A stretch of 64,000 nt of DNA from Rhypophila decipiens (lineage: Eukaryota; Ascomycota; Sordariomycetes; Sordariales; Naviculisporaceae). Within the stretch, counting starts at the first letter, position 1. Each line of letters opens with the position of its first letter. A program made the translations under genes and the position numbers. The notes below the pieces were generated by a model, which was given only the letters and a program-made list of their open reading frames with translations, did no database searches and was not told where the DNA came from. The stretch is from positions 1 through 64,000 of the forward strand of contig MU858198.1 in assembly GCA_033297075.1 (NCBI GenBank), in the 5' to 3' direction. Shown here one piece after another: positions 11,499 to 22,696 of the stretch.

Positions 11499-12815
11499 AT
11501 GGCTCCACGGACCGGTGAGAGTTCCAAAAACCGGGAAGCACCTGTGGATACTGGGCACAAATCGAACCATTTTGCAAAAGCTTCCACGATGGGCCTTTTA
11601 CGACTTTTCCAGCTTGCCGTTTACACGATCATCGCCGTCATTGTGGGCTACTTGGCCTTCCTCGCAATCTTGGCAATTCCATTCTTCCAAAGCCAGGTAA
11701 TCTACCTCAACAGCATCACTCTGACATGGTTTCAAGACGTCAACGTCCCAGAGCAATGGGGCTTTCTTCGAAACCAAGTGACGCCATTCACTCTTTCCAC
11801 TCCCGATGGTGAAATGCTTCATGCTTGGCATATCCTGCCCCTTGAGCTCTACCGCCAGCATCAGGATGCACTAGTCCAGGATCCAGACGGTCTAGCAACA
11901 GATTTCAAGAGTCGACTCAGTTTCAAGCTTCTTCGGGATGATCCCGAAGCCTTACTCGTCCTCTATTTTCACGGTGCAGCAGGGACACTTGGGTCTGGAT
12001 TCCGACCTCCTAGCTACCGAGCTATGTACGCCGGTGCGCCGAGCAGAATCCACACTGTCGCCATAGACTATCGTGGGTTTGGCTCTAGCACCGGGAAACC
12101 CTCGGAGGAAGGATTGCTCATCGACGCCTTGACGCTCGCCGACTGGGCCATCAACGGAGTCGGGATACCACCTTCCCGGATCGTCATATTCGGACAGTCG
12201 CTGGGCACGGCCGTGGCTTTATCGCTTGCCCATCGCTTGTTGTCTTCACCATCACCTATCAGTGACAGTCCAGTTTCCTTCTCAGGAATGGTTCTCGTGG
12301 CACCGTTCGTTGACGTGGAGCTCTTGACAGCAAGCTACCGTGTTGCAGGCACCATTCCCATCCTTGATCCGCTCGCGTATTTCTCACCCCGACTTCTTGC
12401 CTTTTTCAACACGTTCATCCGTCATAAGTGGCCGAGCAAGGAAAAAATAGCCGAAATCATCAGATATTATCATGGCAGAACAGATGGCACATACCATATC
12501 ACTATTGTCCACGCCGAGGATGACTATGACATCCCTTGGTCCCATAGCGATCAGTTATTCTGGCATGGTGTCAGGGCAGCAAGAGGAGCATCTGATCTCG
12601 AAAACGGTGGTCTCACCTTTGAAGACCTACAAATGGAAAAGGAGCAGACAAAGATGGAACTCGGTGCCGCAGGGTGGGTTGCCACTCATGAAACAGAAGA
12701 TGGTGTTCTCAGGGAGGAGATTGCAAAGTGGGGGCTCCACGACCGGGTCATGTCGTATCCCATCGTTAGTTTGGCTGTCTTGAGGGCGTTTAGACTAAAG
12801 GATGAGGTAAAATAA
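11499..12815 (+). CDS. Membrane-anchored alpha/beta hydrolase (ABHD12/BEM46-like)
   Basis: A single-exon gene of 438 residues. A strong hydrophobic segment at about residues 33-58 (LAVYTIIAVIVGYLAFLAIL) anchors it in a membrane. The hydrolase fold follows with the oxyanion strand VLYFHGAAGTLGSG, the strand DYRGFGSSTGKPSEEG, and the nucleophile elbow GQSLG with Ser234. The likely acid is Asp in HAEDDYDIPWSH and the likely base is His in WGLHDRV. This matches the ABHD12/BEM46-type serine hydrolases, which act on lipids. The substrate is not predictable. An in-frame ATG at 11589 would give a shorter start just before the anchor. Confidence 0.85.
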   Translation: MAPRTGESSKNREAPVDTGHKSNHFAKASTMGLLRLFQLAVYTIIAVIVGYLAFLAILAIPFFQSQVIYLNSITLTWFQDVNVPEQWGFLRNQVTPFTLSTPDGEMLHAWHILPLELYRQHQDALVQDPDGLATDFKSRLSFKLLRDDPEALLVLYFHGAAGTLGSGFRPPSYRAMYAGAPSRIHTVAIDYRGFGSSTGKPSEEGLLIDALTLADWAINGVGIPPSRIVIFGQSLGTAVALSLAHRLLSSPSPISDSPVSFSGMVLVAPFVDVELLTASYRVAGTIPILDPLAYFSPRLLAFFNTFIRHKWPSKEKIAEIIRYYHGRTDGTYHITIVHAEDDYDIPWSHSDQLFWHGVRAARGASDLENGGLTFEDLQMEKEQTKMELGAAGWVATHETEDGVLREEIAKWGLHDRVMSYPIVSLAVLRAFRLKDEVK

Positions 12816-13642
12816 TGTGGTGAGAAGAAGTCTCTCCAAGAAGCCAACTAGCAAGAGAAAGCGGAAGTTCCAGTGAAATTTGGGCCGCTAAGGAAGGTCA
12901 GTGTTGGCCTTGTTGTCCATATAGAAGGCTTCAGCTTCATGCTCGAGTTTGTATCACCGAGCCATCAGCAGCCTGGAGTCTTGCCTGTCCTTTGTCTTTG
13001 CCTGCGTTGCATCGTTGGACCACTGCGAAGCTTGAAGCGCATGTAAAAGGCCGCTCAGCAGAGGTCACTACAATCCCACCCCCGGTGGTTCCCAAGGCTG
13101 CTTGCTCTAACGTTCACTCGCCCCGATAGATATAGAGAGATCAACCCCGTTTGGCTTTTCAAAAAGACTTTTCACAAAGTGGATATATTCTACCATCTGA
13201 TCTTCTCTTTCATCCGATATTCTCGTAGATAAAAACCAGGCCTGTCTAGCTCTTTAGAAAAGACTTTTCACAAAGTGGACATGTCCTACTATTTGATCGT
13301 TTCTTTTCTTTAATGTTCCTTTATATCCGATATTCTGTTATATAAAGTAGCTGTGAAATCGGGCACGGCGTCCTTAATCCCCCCTAGAAAGTCGAAACAG
13401 GGCAACTGCCTTGGAGTGAATAGGAGGAATTTATCTTTAACAATGAAGGGTAGCCTGTGTAGGTCAGACTGCTTCTTCCTTGGGGATGGTAAACTGCCAA
13501 ATCAATTGCGATTACAGCCGCGATCGTGCTAATAACTCCGAACCTTCGAATTGATGCGTTGGAGGGTGCGTTTCCCATTTTTACGCTTCAGTGATTCAAA
13601 TATCGCGTGATCCCAATGTCATATTCGACCACCTTTACATGT
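12816..13642. other. Intergenic with degenerate tandem repeat
   Basis: There is no supported gene. It contains the diverged direct repeat at about 13162-13340, annotated separately. Confidence 0.5.
13162..13340. repeat. Diverged tandem duplication, period about 96 bases
   Basis: The string AAAAGACTTTTCACAAAGTG occurs at about 13162 and again at about 13258. In each copy it is followed by a similar CTACNATNTGATC segment and then by ATCCGATATTCT. Between these anchors the copies differ by substitutions and indels. Confidence 0.75.
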
Positions 13643-14136
13643 CTATTGGTGACATGGTCGCCTCGACCACCGGAGATGCGCCAGGGTCTTGATTGTGTAC
13701 CGTCCATTGTTTGTAAGCCTTTTGGCAAAGTCCTTACGCGATGCTCTGCCGCCTGTCCAACAGATCTCGTCGGTGAACTCGTCCTTCAAGACAGGGTCTT
13801 GTATTACCTCGGGGTCGGTTAGCTCGTCGGGGGCTGGGCCTCTGGTGGCGCCGAAACCACTCTGAAAAGTGGAGGCAGTGGGTCTGGGACGATATTGGCT
13901 CATTGGTTCGAACTTTTCTCTGGCGGTCCCCTCCAGAAAGGGCCGGACCAGCCGAGATGATGTCTTTGTTTTGCTTGGATGATCATGTTGAGGAGCTCGG
14001 GTGTCCAATCAGGAAGGGCTTCGTTCTGGTATGTGAAATTGTAGCCGTCCAACTTGCGGAAGTCAAGGCCCTTCTTCGCGCTTCTAGCTGGCGAAGAAGA
14101 GCCAATGATCGTTGTGTCAGGGTCTATGTTCGGCAT
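13643..14136 (-). CDS. Small hypothetical protein with one frame break
   Basis: The frame opens at the ATG at 14136 (MPNIDPDTTIIGSSSPARSA) and reads through KLDGYNFTYQNEALPDWTPE to PFWRGPPEK. There it stops unless one base is added to the AAAA run (plus-strand TTTT at 13914-13917). The adjoining frame then continues KFEPMSQYRPRPTASTFQ to EFTDEICWTGGRASRKDF and ends at 13643, for roughly 164 residues. The continuity of composition across the break is the only evidence that these are one gene. I recognise no domain. It may be a fragment or a species-restricted ORF. Confidence 0.35.
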
Positions 14137-15279
14137 CAGGAGGGTGTCGTGACATGGGGTGTTGTCGCAAGGTGAGCTAAAGTGAGATCGCGCGACGGGG
14201 CCAGCAACGAGTAGCACATTTGAGTAATTGAGGAAGGATGTTTTTTCTTACTAGTTCTCGCATCCGCCGGTGGGTGGGCTAGATCCATTGATTTCGAGTG
14301 CAGACGTCGTGAGAGAGGAATGAATGTAGTGTGCGCGATGTGTTGTTGGTGTTGCGGAGAGGAAGTGACAGTGTGATACGGGCTGTGGAATATACGCCAA
14401 GGAGCCATTTGAGGCCGTTAATGTTGTCTGCCCCGGAAGGAGCTTTTAGCCGCCTTTCTGGTAGTTGGTGGCATTGCATATATAGTCGGGGGTTACATAT
14501 GGTAGCCGGAATGATGGTAAGGTGTTCCGGGTGCTTCTGCTTACAAGGTTTGCGGCGGCTGTGATAACCTCACAGTGTATTACAATTTACAGACAAGGCT
14601 ATCTCTGATATGCAGCATTCGCTGATGGCCGACGCTGCTCTGCGAAACCGTCGGGATTGGGAAAAATATGTTTACGCCCATCTCCCTAATGCTATGGGTC
14701 CGCTATTGCGGCTATTCGGGCCGTGGCGTAGATGGGATATTCCACAACGCAGCGCCGGCGGCCTGACTCTGACGTTTCGAGTAGTGCAGAGTTCGCTTGA
14801 GTGGTTAAATAAGCCTATATCAGTGTTACAGCAGACTATGGTAATGGGACTTGCCCTAATACCACTCGGACAGTAAGACAAAAATCATACGGGCAATCTT
14901 TGTGGTCCCGTTACACGCTCCAGCCATATTTCTCATCGTATAAGAATTTCAAAGGAGGTATGAGTGCCTCCTCTGTCTTCTGAATAAATGACTCCGTCGT
15001 ATACGTAGACAAGGAATAAAGAGTCGTTCGACCCATTATAGGCTTAAACTTAGTAGTCCAGTCGTCGCTTCGGATGAGGATCATGAGGATAAATCATATA
15101 AATAATGATCCTAAGAGCACTCCTTTCTCAGTAAAGCAGTAAACCCATATATACATGGTAGTTTCGCACCTCTTCGAGTCTCTTCTATATTATGAACATG
15201 CTAAGGATTAGGACCTTGTCTGCTTACGCTAAGAGCCCCATTAATAATGGAGGTTTGTACTGGGAGCTTGTGTTGTTCT
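14137..15279. other. Intergenic, no supported gene
   Basis: Open frames here are short and without recognisable domains. The part from about 14880 to 15240 is AT-rich. Confidence 0.45.
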
Positions 15280-16217
15280 TTACCTTCCAGCGTGGGGACC
15301 CTCTTCAACCTCTTGCGACAAAGCTAGCAAGGCTTTAAACTCCAGTTCTTTAGACCGAAAACCACCGTAAAATATAGAAAGACCTAAAACGAGAGAAATT
15401 GTATAACATATCAGTACCGCGCGGGATGCTATCTCTCCTTCCGCAGGATCCAGATGACTGCCGTACACAACCCCAGGATAGACAGCCACAGCTAGCAAAA
15501 AAAGCCGATTGCGAGGTTAAGCAAAGTGGAAGGTAAGGTGAGTAACAAGCAAGAATAAAAGCTCGCTCTGCGGCCTTCGCGTCGATCAATAAAGTCGTTG
15601 ATATAAGCGACCGCCGCCCCTCTTGTATCCTCCGTGGCAGATGATAGATTAGGAAACTGCTCCTTGAAATTCCCAAGAAACAGTGCCTCTTCCTGTGCCG
15701 ACCCACCCGGGCGTGCGAGCCATTTCACCAGATCCTCCTTTCGATCAAAAGAGTTGAGATTCCTTGCCATATTAACAGCAAAGAATGTAGACAAGACAGC
15801 AAGTGCCAGGCTGCACATTACGCAAGCCTTGCATATCCAATGCGTCTCGCTCAGGAGCGGAAGCTGCCATGCCCCTATAGACATCTGGGCGACAAGGGCG
15901 GCCAGAAGAGCCAGGTTGTTGAGGTCCGAGAGGTATGTCGCTTTGAACACCATTGGGTCGGTAGACCATGTGTCGGGCAAGATATTCTGCTGCACGCGAT
16001 CCATGACGCGCAATGCAGCGGAGAATAAGATGAACGAAAACAAGGCGAATAGGTTGCCGTGGTCCTCCGCCACTATACCCAGGGCGAGGTAGCCCCCGTA
16101 TGATCGCACTGGCAGACGAACTTGTGTTGGGGGTTCTTGGATAATGGAGCCGAAGTAGTATCTGGGGAAGAGCAGTGAGGCAAACTTGCGAGTCACGGGG
16201 GAGAACAGTTGTGGCAT
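15280..16217 (-). CDS. Fungal multi-pass membrane protein, one homopolymer frameshift
   Basis: Translation from the ATG at 16217 gives 241 residues with hydrophobic segments at LFALFSFILFSAAL, LALLAALVAQMSIGAW and CKACVMCSLALAVLSTFFAV. It ends prematurely inside another helix (TLLNLAIGFF). The stop follows a run of seven T on the coding strand (plus-strand A at 15497-15503). With eight T the frame runs on as LLAVAVYPGVVYGSHLDP, a final helix AVLICYTISLVLGLSIFYGG and a charged tail to 15280, for about 312 residues. The downstream frame has no plausible independent start. I recognise no named family. Four or five helices suggest an uncharacterised membrane protein. Confidence 0.7.
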
Positions 16218-16862
16218 ACTGATTCAAGAGAGTTTGTCTTCGGTACAGGTGGAAAAGAGACTGCTGACTGATGATTGGAACGGACTGATTTTGTAGTAGG
16301 ATAACCTGGGTAGGTACTTGCATCAAGCCACCACGTGATATCAATTATCATCTTTCCAAGCCGATTGGCCTACTCAGGCGTCAGAACAGCCATCAGCTCG
16401 AGCCCTAACCCCCTGGTCAAGACACTTTTCTAGATAGTCTCACGTTGAAGGAAGTTGAAATGGACATGCTCAGGACCAGGACATTCCATTTCATCAATGC
16501 CGCGGAATAGCCCAGAGTACCCCTGAGTACTGAATATCCGGATAGTCACTGCCGTGTAACCCAAACGGCATCGAGCGGCACGGCAAATATTCCGTACAGG
16601 CTTGGTACTCTCCACTCGCTGCAGAGGTCTTACAGATACCACACAACCCCGATCTACAATTTGCACAGTCGAGTTGCATCTTCATATCTGCGGACCGCGT
16701 TTGGGGTATAGTCTCGGACTCGAAATACTACCGCCAAGGAAATGAGGGGGAGCATATTTAATTATTTATTCGGTATAACATCACAGCTATTCCCGATGAC
16801 CATGTGTCGAGGAACTAGCCTGCGCCGGCCATCTCCCTCAAGAACTTTTTTCTTGTTTCGCC
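16218..16862. other. Divergent promoter interval
   Basis: This interval lies between the divergent membrane-protein and oxidase genes. I see no supported ORF or repeat. Confidence 0.4.
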
Positions 16863-18871
16863 ATGGTCCAAGTCTCTTATTCACAGTTCCTGGCTCTGGT
16901 GGCCATGGGCCTTGCTGTCTACACCAGCGCCCATGTGCAGGATACAGCACAGTACTTGTTTCCATACGAGAGAAATCATTTGACTCATACATCGCTGAGA
17001 GACCTGATCAAATCCAGCGGTGTCTCTACAAAAACCAAGTTCTTCAACTTTGACAAGGAAAAAGGCTCGACAAAAGAGCGGCTTAAGAGCGGCTCTTGCA
17101 AGGTCTTTCCCGGTGATGCTGCTTGGCCGTCCCAGGCCGTCTGGGGCGACTTCAGCAAACTGCTGGGCGGCGCCCTCATTGAAACCATTCCGATCGCCGC
17201 CCCGTGCTACGAGAACCTGGGCATCTTCGACAGAGAGAAGTGCGCGGCTATCCGTGAGAACTGGGCCGATCCCTACCTTCAGTACACATCCCTATTCCTT
17301 CCAAATTTGACGAGACCGGAACTAACTTCCATAACAGCGAGAGTGACCCTACCTCGGTTTTCTTTCCCATTTATCAAGGCAGGTCCTGCATGCCCACCGA
17401 TGACCCGACAAGCAGCAACTGTACGCTGGGAGGATTTCCCGTCTACAGCGTCAACGTCAGCAATGTCCAGCAGATCCAACTCGCCATAAACTTTGCTCGT
17501 AACGCTAATTTGCGTCTGGTCATCAAGAATACTGGCCATGACTATCTCGGCAAGTCCAGCGGAGCCGGGGCTCTCAGCATCTGGACCCACAACCTGAAAG
17601 ACATGACGTTTTACCCAGAGCTTACCATCCCGGGCTACTCTGGGCCAGCTCTCAAGATCGGGGCAGGCGTCACGGTGAGGGAGATGTATGCCAAGGCACA
17701 CGAACACGGAGTAAGCGCATTGGGCGGTATCTGCGAGAGCGTTGGGTATGCCGGCGGGTACGTTGCTGGCGGAGGGCACACCCCGCTGTCCGGCCTGTAC
17801 GGGATGGCAGCGGATCATGTGATGGCTCTCGAGGTAGTCACAGCCGATGGCCGCTTCGTGACCGCCTCTCCCGAAGAAAATCCGGATCTCTTCTGGGCAT
17901 TACGCGGAGGAGGTGGGGCCACCTACGGGGTCGTAACTTCCGTCATCACCCGCGTACACCCCAAAACACCAGTCGTGACTTCCCAATTTACATTCAGCAC
18001 ATCCGCCAACGTCAGCACTGAAACATTCTGGGAAGGACTCCGCTCCTACTTTGAGCACTTTATCCCTTTCACCGACGCAGGAACGTACTCCTGGTGGACC
18101 CTCATGACAACCACCGGGAAGGACTTCACCTTCACACTGGACCCCTTCTTCGCGCCAAACCACACAATCGAGTCCTTCAACGCCCTCGTAAAGCCCTGGT
18201 TCGACCGTCTCACAGAGCTAGGAATCCCCTTTACCCCCAACACAAAATTCCACACGGCCTTTTACCCAGCGTACAACGCCACCTGGGGCAGCGACCCAAC
18301 CCTCAGCTCAGGGGGCAGCGTATCCTACGTCCCAGGGAATTACATCCTTCCCCGTAAAAACTGGGAATCTCCCGACCTTTTCAACGCCACCTTTTCCACA
18401 ATCTACAACCACTCCACCTCTGGCAGACTGCTATTCGGATACCACCAAGCCCCCCGGAATCGTGCAAACGTAGACAATGCAGTCAGCCCAGCCTTTCGCC
18501 ACGCAATCTCGTTTCTAATTCTCTCCGCGGGTCTCCCCGGCCCGGTGGTTGATAACAAGCCCACTGTGTCACAGATCAAGACAGCAACAGATGACCTGAT
18601 AAATAACATTCTACCCCCGTTCCGTGCCGTCGCGCCAGAAACAGAGCAAGGCCAAGGAGGCTCCTACCTGAACGAGGCCAACGCGGACCAGCCCAACTGG
18701 CAGGCTTCGTTTTACGGGGAGAAGAATTATGCTCGCCTGTTGAAGATCAAGAACCGATATGATCCTCTGCATGTGTTTTATGCACCTACCGCTGTGGGGA
18801 GTGAAGGCTGGGAAGTGAGCGATGGTGAGCAAGGTGCGCAGACTCAGAATGGACGGTTGTGTCGTTTGTAG
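16863..18871 (+). CDS. Secreted FAD-linked oxidase (berberine-bridge/AA7 type)
   Basis: Two exons, 16863-17281 and 17338-18871, joined across a 56-base intron give 650 residues. The N-terminus VSYSQFLALVAMGLAVYTSA is a signal peptide. The FAD-binding PCMH domain shows NTGHDYLGKSSGAGALSIW, whose His is the usual covalent FAD site. The following GGICESVGYAGGYVAGGGHT carries a Cys at the position of the second flavin bond in berberine-bridge-type enzymes, suggesting bicovalent FAD. The C-terminal BBE motif is NYARLLKIKNRYDPLHVFYA. Several N-glycosylation sequons support secretion. The family includes oligosaccharide oxidases (CAZy AA7), which form lactones, and alkaloid or polyketide-modifying oxidases. 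It converges tail to tail with a lactonase-like gene 181 bases away. Confidence 0.93.
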
Positions 18872-19052
18872 GGCATGGTAGGGTCAGAGGACATGGCGAT
18901 GCTTGTTTCCTTGTTTATCGAGTAAGATGGCGTGGTAAAGTAGAGTAGCAATGTATTGTTGATCAACAATGTACATCTGGCCTGACAAGTTCTTTCCCCA
19001 GTATCCAAACATCTCGACGCAACAAACCGGTTGCAAATTCTGCAATAAAAAC

Positions 19053-20711
19053 CTACAACTGACTCTCCACCAAGGCCCCCTGCGCCGCCAACCCAGTGAC
19101 ATAATACAACTGCGTCTCGCCACAAATGACCATCCTGCCTCCCCCGACGAACTGGAAATTGGCAGCTGTCCGGCCCGTGTAAATCTTGCCGAGCAGCTTG
19201 CCGGATGGATTCCACACGTGCACGCCGTCTCCCACGCCGGCGTAGACGTTGCCTTTTGAGTCGGTGTGGACTCCTTTTGACAGAGATAAATAAGATGGTC
19301 AATTTTTGGGGGTTCTAGACATGGAAGGGTGTGGACGTTTACAAGATAGGGAGGAACATACCGTCAGGAATGTTTGTGTCCACAAAGGCAAAGGTCTTGC
19401 GGTTCTCGAATGTGCCATCTGGTTTGACGTCGAACCGGTAGCTGCGATGGACAAGTAAGGTGGTCAGTTATCACGTCAGTAACAGCAGCTCAGAATAATC
19501 ACCGTTGTGAAAGCCGAGAAAACAGAAAATGACCACTCACATCGATGACGGGTTTGACAACTCGAGCCCGTGTCTCCAGATGCCCGTGTCAGTGACGTAT
19601 GCGTACTTTCCGTCAGCCGAGAAGGCGATTCCTACTCTGACAGTTAGAACCGAATCAACTACTAGGTAACTAGCAACGTCCTTCCAAGTACCCAAACACT
19701 CAAAAGTCTACTAATAGCCATAATGACCAACGGGAAACGCACCATTAGGCATTACAAACCCATCCGCAGCAACCGAAACCAGCCCAGTGCGATCATTGAA
19801 CCGATAGACCTGGTTAATCAGCCCTGGCGCCGGACGGAAATTGTTGGATTCCCCATAAGTAGGGTCGGTAAAGTAAATGTCGAGATTCTTGGGGTGGATG
19901 GTGACGTCGTTCAGCGAGTTGAACTGGCGACCGAACAAGTTGTTCAGCAGCACCGTCACATTGTACGGCTCGACGGGGTTCATGACAAACAGCCCTGGGG
20001 CGATGTTTGGGCCCTGACCCTCTGCTGCAAAGAGGATTTGGGACTTGTATTGTGTTGCGCCTTCGCACCAGCAATGTTAGTCTTGACTTCTTCTCTTTTG
20101 GCCTTTTTGTGCTGAGGGACGGTCTACGGACTAACCATTAGGATTCGGAATCTCAGGAGCGTGAACAACCTGCGTAACAGTAACCTCGCCGACTGCATTC
20201 CTCGTATCCTTGACGGCATCCGCTTCTTTGAGCGAGACTTTATACACGGCCGCGGATTTATTCAGACCAGTCCCGGCATCGGGGTTGCCTGCGTTTTGCA
20301 CGAAAAACACCTCGTCCTTGGCTTTATACCAGACTACGGCCTCGTGAAAGATGGGATCTTTTGGTGTCTGCGCCAAGATGGTGAATGTCGGGTTAGTGCC
20401 GAGGATGGTGAGGAATTCGTCGTCGTAGACGTGGAATGGCTTTTCGAGCAGTCCTGCGCTGGTGAAGTTTGCTGGTACCCACGGAGCCTGTTTTCTTACA
20501 ATCTTGGTCAGATATCATCTTGATAATGTTGATGTCGGCCTCTTACGCTCGACGCATTGTACTCCTCGGCTGTTGGCACAGAAGGGAGCATATTCAGGCT
20601 CTTGAGGTCGATGACCTGAGCGAGTGAGGGGATGGCCCGGCTCTGGAGAGGAGCGGCTGCTGCAAATCCCCAGAGAGCCAATGTTGAGGCGACATAACAA
20701 AGGTACGCCAT
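19053..20711 (-). CDS. Secreted SMP-30/gluconolactonase-like lactonase
   Basis: Six exons (20711-20547, 20487-20136, 20060-19743, 19631-19541, 19441-19362, 19273-19053) join exactly in frame to 408 residues. The start MAYLCYVASTLALWGFAAAA is a signal peptide. Beta-propeller motifs of the SMP-30/LRE family are visible: FFVQNAG, FNSLNDVTIHPKNLDIYFTD with PTYG, GFVMPNGIAFSADGKYAYVT, and VHTDSKGNVYAGVGDGVHVW. The Asn/Asp residues in SLNDV and the following TD are typical metal ligands. Such enzymes open sugar or aromatic lactones. Its convergent neighbour is a flavin oxidase that could form lactones, so a shared oxidation pathway is plausible but inferred. An in-frame upstream ATG near 20804 would spoil the signal peptide, so I start at 20711. 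Confidence 0.9.
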
Positions 20712-20987
20712 GTTACGGAACAATTCGATGAGTTCTATTTCAGTCCGTCGATACAAGACCTTTGTCGCTGAGAGCAGGAAGAAGTCCAGGAACCACAACC
20801 ACAATGATGATCGTCCCCTGACGCTGGTTTTAAATGATTTTCGCGTGAGGGGTCGACACCCCTACGAACATTCGGAAGGATCCATATTACATCTCGATGG
20901 CTGTCTGACTCCAAGACATGGTGATGATCTCAACTGGGGGGAGGAGCCGGGACGATGGGGCTTATTTACCCGAACCCCGGTACCAAA

Positions 20988-21030
20988 TCAGGGGTAAAGC
21001 CCGACCGCCATCTGTCGGCTTTACCCCTGA
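20988..21030. repeat. 17-18 bp inverted repeat (hairpin)
   Basis: TCAGGGGTAAAGCCCGAC (20988-21005) is followed by an 8-base loop and GTCGGCTTTACCCCTGA (21014-21030). The arms match apart from one unpaired G. It lies about 280 bases upstream of the lactonase start, so it could be a promoter element, a transposon remnant or chance. Confidence 0.8.
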
Positions 21031-21334
21031 AGATTGACGTCGTCTTTGCCCTTGGTTCGTGGAACGTCCCCGCATCTCACCACGACGACTTGGCTGGACC
21101 GGCGGACTGCCCCATCCCACGGGTGCATGGCGTCCATATTACCGGTAATGAGTATGATAATGACCCAGCCAAACACGGTCAAGATGGAAAGCCACATATT
21201 TGTAGCCTGGTTCAAGTAGGTTGAAGGTTCATCTATAGAGTCACCGAGTGATGAGATTGTGGAAACAAGTCCCTAAGGGCATTCCCAAATTATCCCCTTA
21301 AGTATGCGCCTATAATTTTCTGCTTATTAATATA

Positions 21335-21907
21335 CTAGAGGCACGCGACACACGGCATACAGGATTGAACCATTCCTAAGCAAGGGTTCGATGTTTCCAA
21401 TATAGGACTGCGCCTAAGATTACCCGCGGCGTCCTTGTGCCACCAGAACGAGTAGGAAGCGCGCTGGTCGTCGGGAACGATTCGATTAACCACGTTTCTA
21501 GCAAAGTGCTGACAGTTGTTAAACAGGCGGCTGTACTGCGGGTTTTCGTTCCAGATTTCTGCGCAGGTGCGGAGGATTTCCTCATGATCGGCATCAGTCC
21601 AGCCCAGCAGGCGGCTGTTCCATCTGTGAATCTCGCGGCGGTTGACCAGCCAAGGCATGCATGACCCGAACATCTTGTTCTGCCAGGACCGGCGGTATAC
21701 AGTCTCGCCGGGCTCATCGGCGTCCATGATGTACTCACTCGCTTTCCAGTAAAACGAAGCAGAGACTTCATCCTCCCGGACTTCGTACTTGATGTTGTTC
21801 ACTACTAGGCACTGGTGCTGGAACCGGCGGTAGTCGGAGTGCGACGTGATGTAGACTTTGGCCCCGAGGTCGGTTCGTAGCTCCTGGCGACGGCGTACCC
21901 GGCGCAT
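21335..21907 (-). CDS. LRAT/PPPDE-like papain-fold protein, membrane-anchored
   Basis: 190 residues from the ATG at 21907. A His in FQHQCLVVNNIKYEVRED and, further on, NPQYSRLFNNCQHFARNVVN give the His...Asn-Cys-Gln arrangement of permuted papain-like domains (LRAT, PPPDE). In those families the Cys is the nucleophile and the His its base. The frame stays open upstream of the ATG and encodes a membrane helix, YYLIVIGTAVGFLSI. A 5' exon or an unrecognised start probably adds that anchor. The family includes acyltransferases and deubiquitinase/deSUMOylase-like proteases, and I cannot choose between them. It ends in a Cys-rich tail that might be lipidated. Confidence 0.6.
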   Translation of the reverse strand: MRRVRRRQELRTDLGAKVYITSHSDYRRFQHQCLVVNNIKYEVREDEVSASFYWKASEYIMDADEPGETVYRRSWQNKMFGSCMPWLVNRREIHRWNSRLLGWTDADHEEILRTCAEIWNENPQYSRLFNNCQHFARNVVNRIVPDDQRASYSFWWHKDAAGNLRRSPILETSNPCLGMVQSCMPCVACL

Positions 21908-22431
21908 TATGCTCAGGAAGCCAACGGCGGTGCCGATGACGATGAGGTAGTACAGACAACGTTTCGCGGTAAAACCGGTTGCGTGGTCAACTCCGGAAAG
22001 ATCGTTATTACTTGTGATCGTCAGTCATTGTCCATGAGTTGTGAGCCTAAATTGCATAATTACTCTGGGTTCCAGAGCCATCTCCAAGCCTTGCAGGCCG
22101 CGAATTCGCAAGGCGGCCACGAGTCATGGAACCCAGGAGCCTGGTATCTGTTAATATAGTGCTGAGGCAGATGGGGCATAGTCAAGAAGCAAATGGCGAT
22201 TATGGGCGAGGGCTGATTGAACGCGTAGCAACGCCGAGCGACGAGACGAGATAAAATACCTTTGCTGCCGATGTCCATAGACAGACAGACAAACGCCACG
22301 GGGCTGAGCGCGCCAGCTTCGCCTCGTATTTCCATTTTGTGGCAGCGTAATAAGCGCTGTGGCGCCTAATAGCGCCAGAGCCCAGAACCCATTTGGCATT
22401 TATTTTGAGTAATACTGCGGGCACCGCGCCA

Positions 22432-22446
22432 CCCCCCCCCCCCCCC
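22432..22446. repeat. 15-base poly-C run
   Basis: Uninterrupted run of C. Its length in the assembly is uncertain by nature. Confidence 0.8.
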
Positions 22447-22696
22447 AACCCAACTTTTCCAAGTGATGGCAACTAGCCTTGAAATCAAAAACCGCTGCTA
22501 CAAAGGTCAACACCCATATCAACCGCAATTAACAGATTTGACTGTATTTGACGGATTTGACTGCAATTGACAGACTTGAACGTTGAATGCAATTGACTGT
22601 AAAATGGGTGTCGGCGAGCGAGCGAGATTCGTGACTGGCAAGCCCTGGCTGAACAGATACATGTGCGTCATGAATAATTTCAGGGCTCCGAACAAA

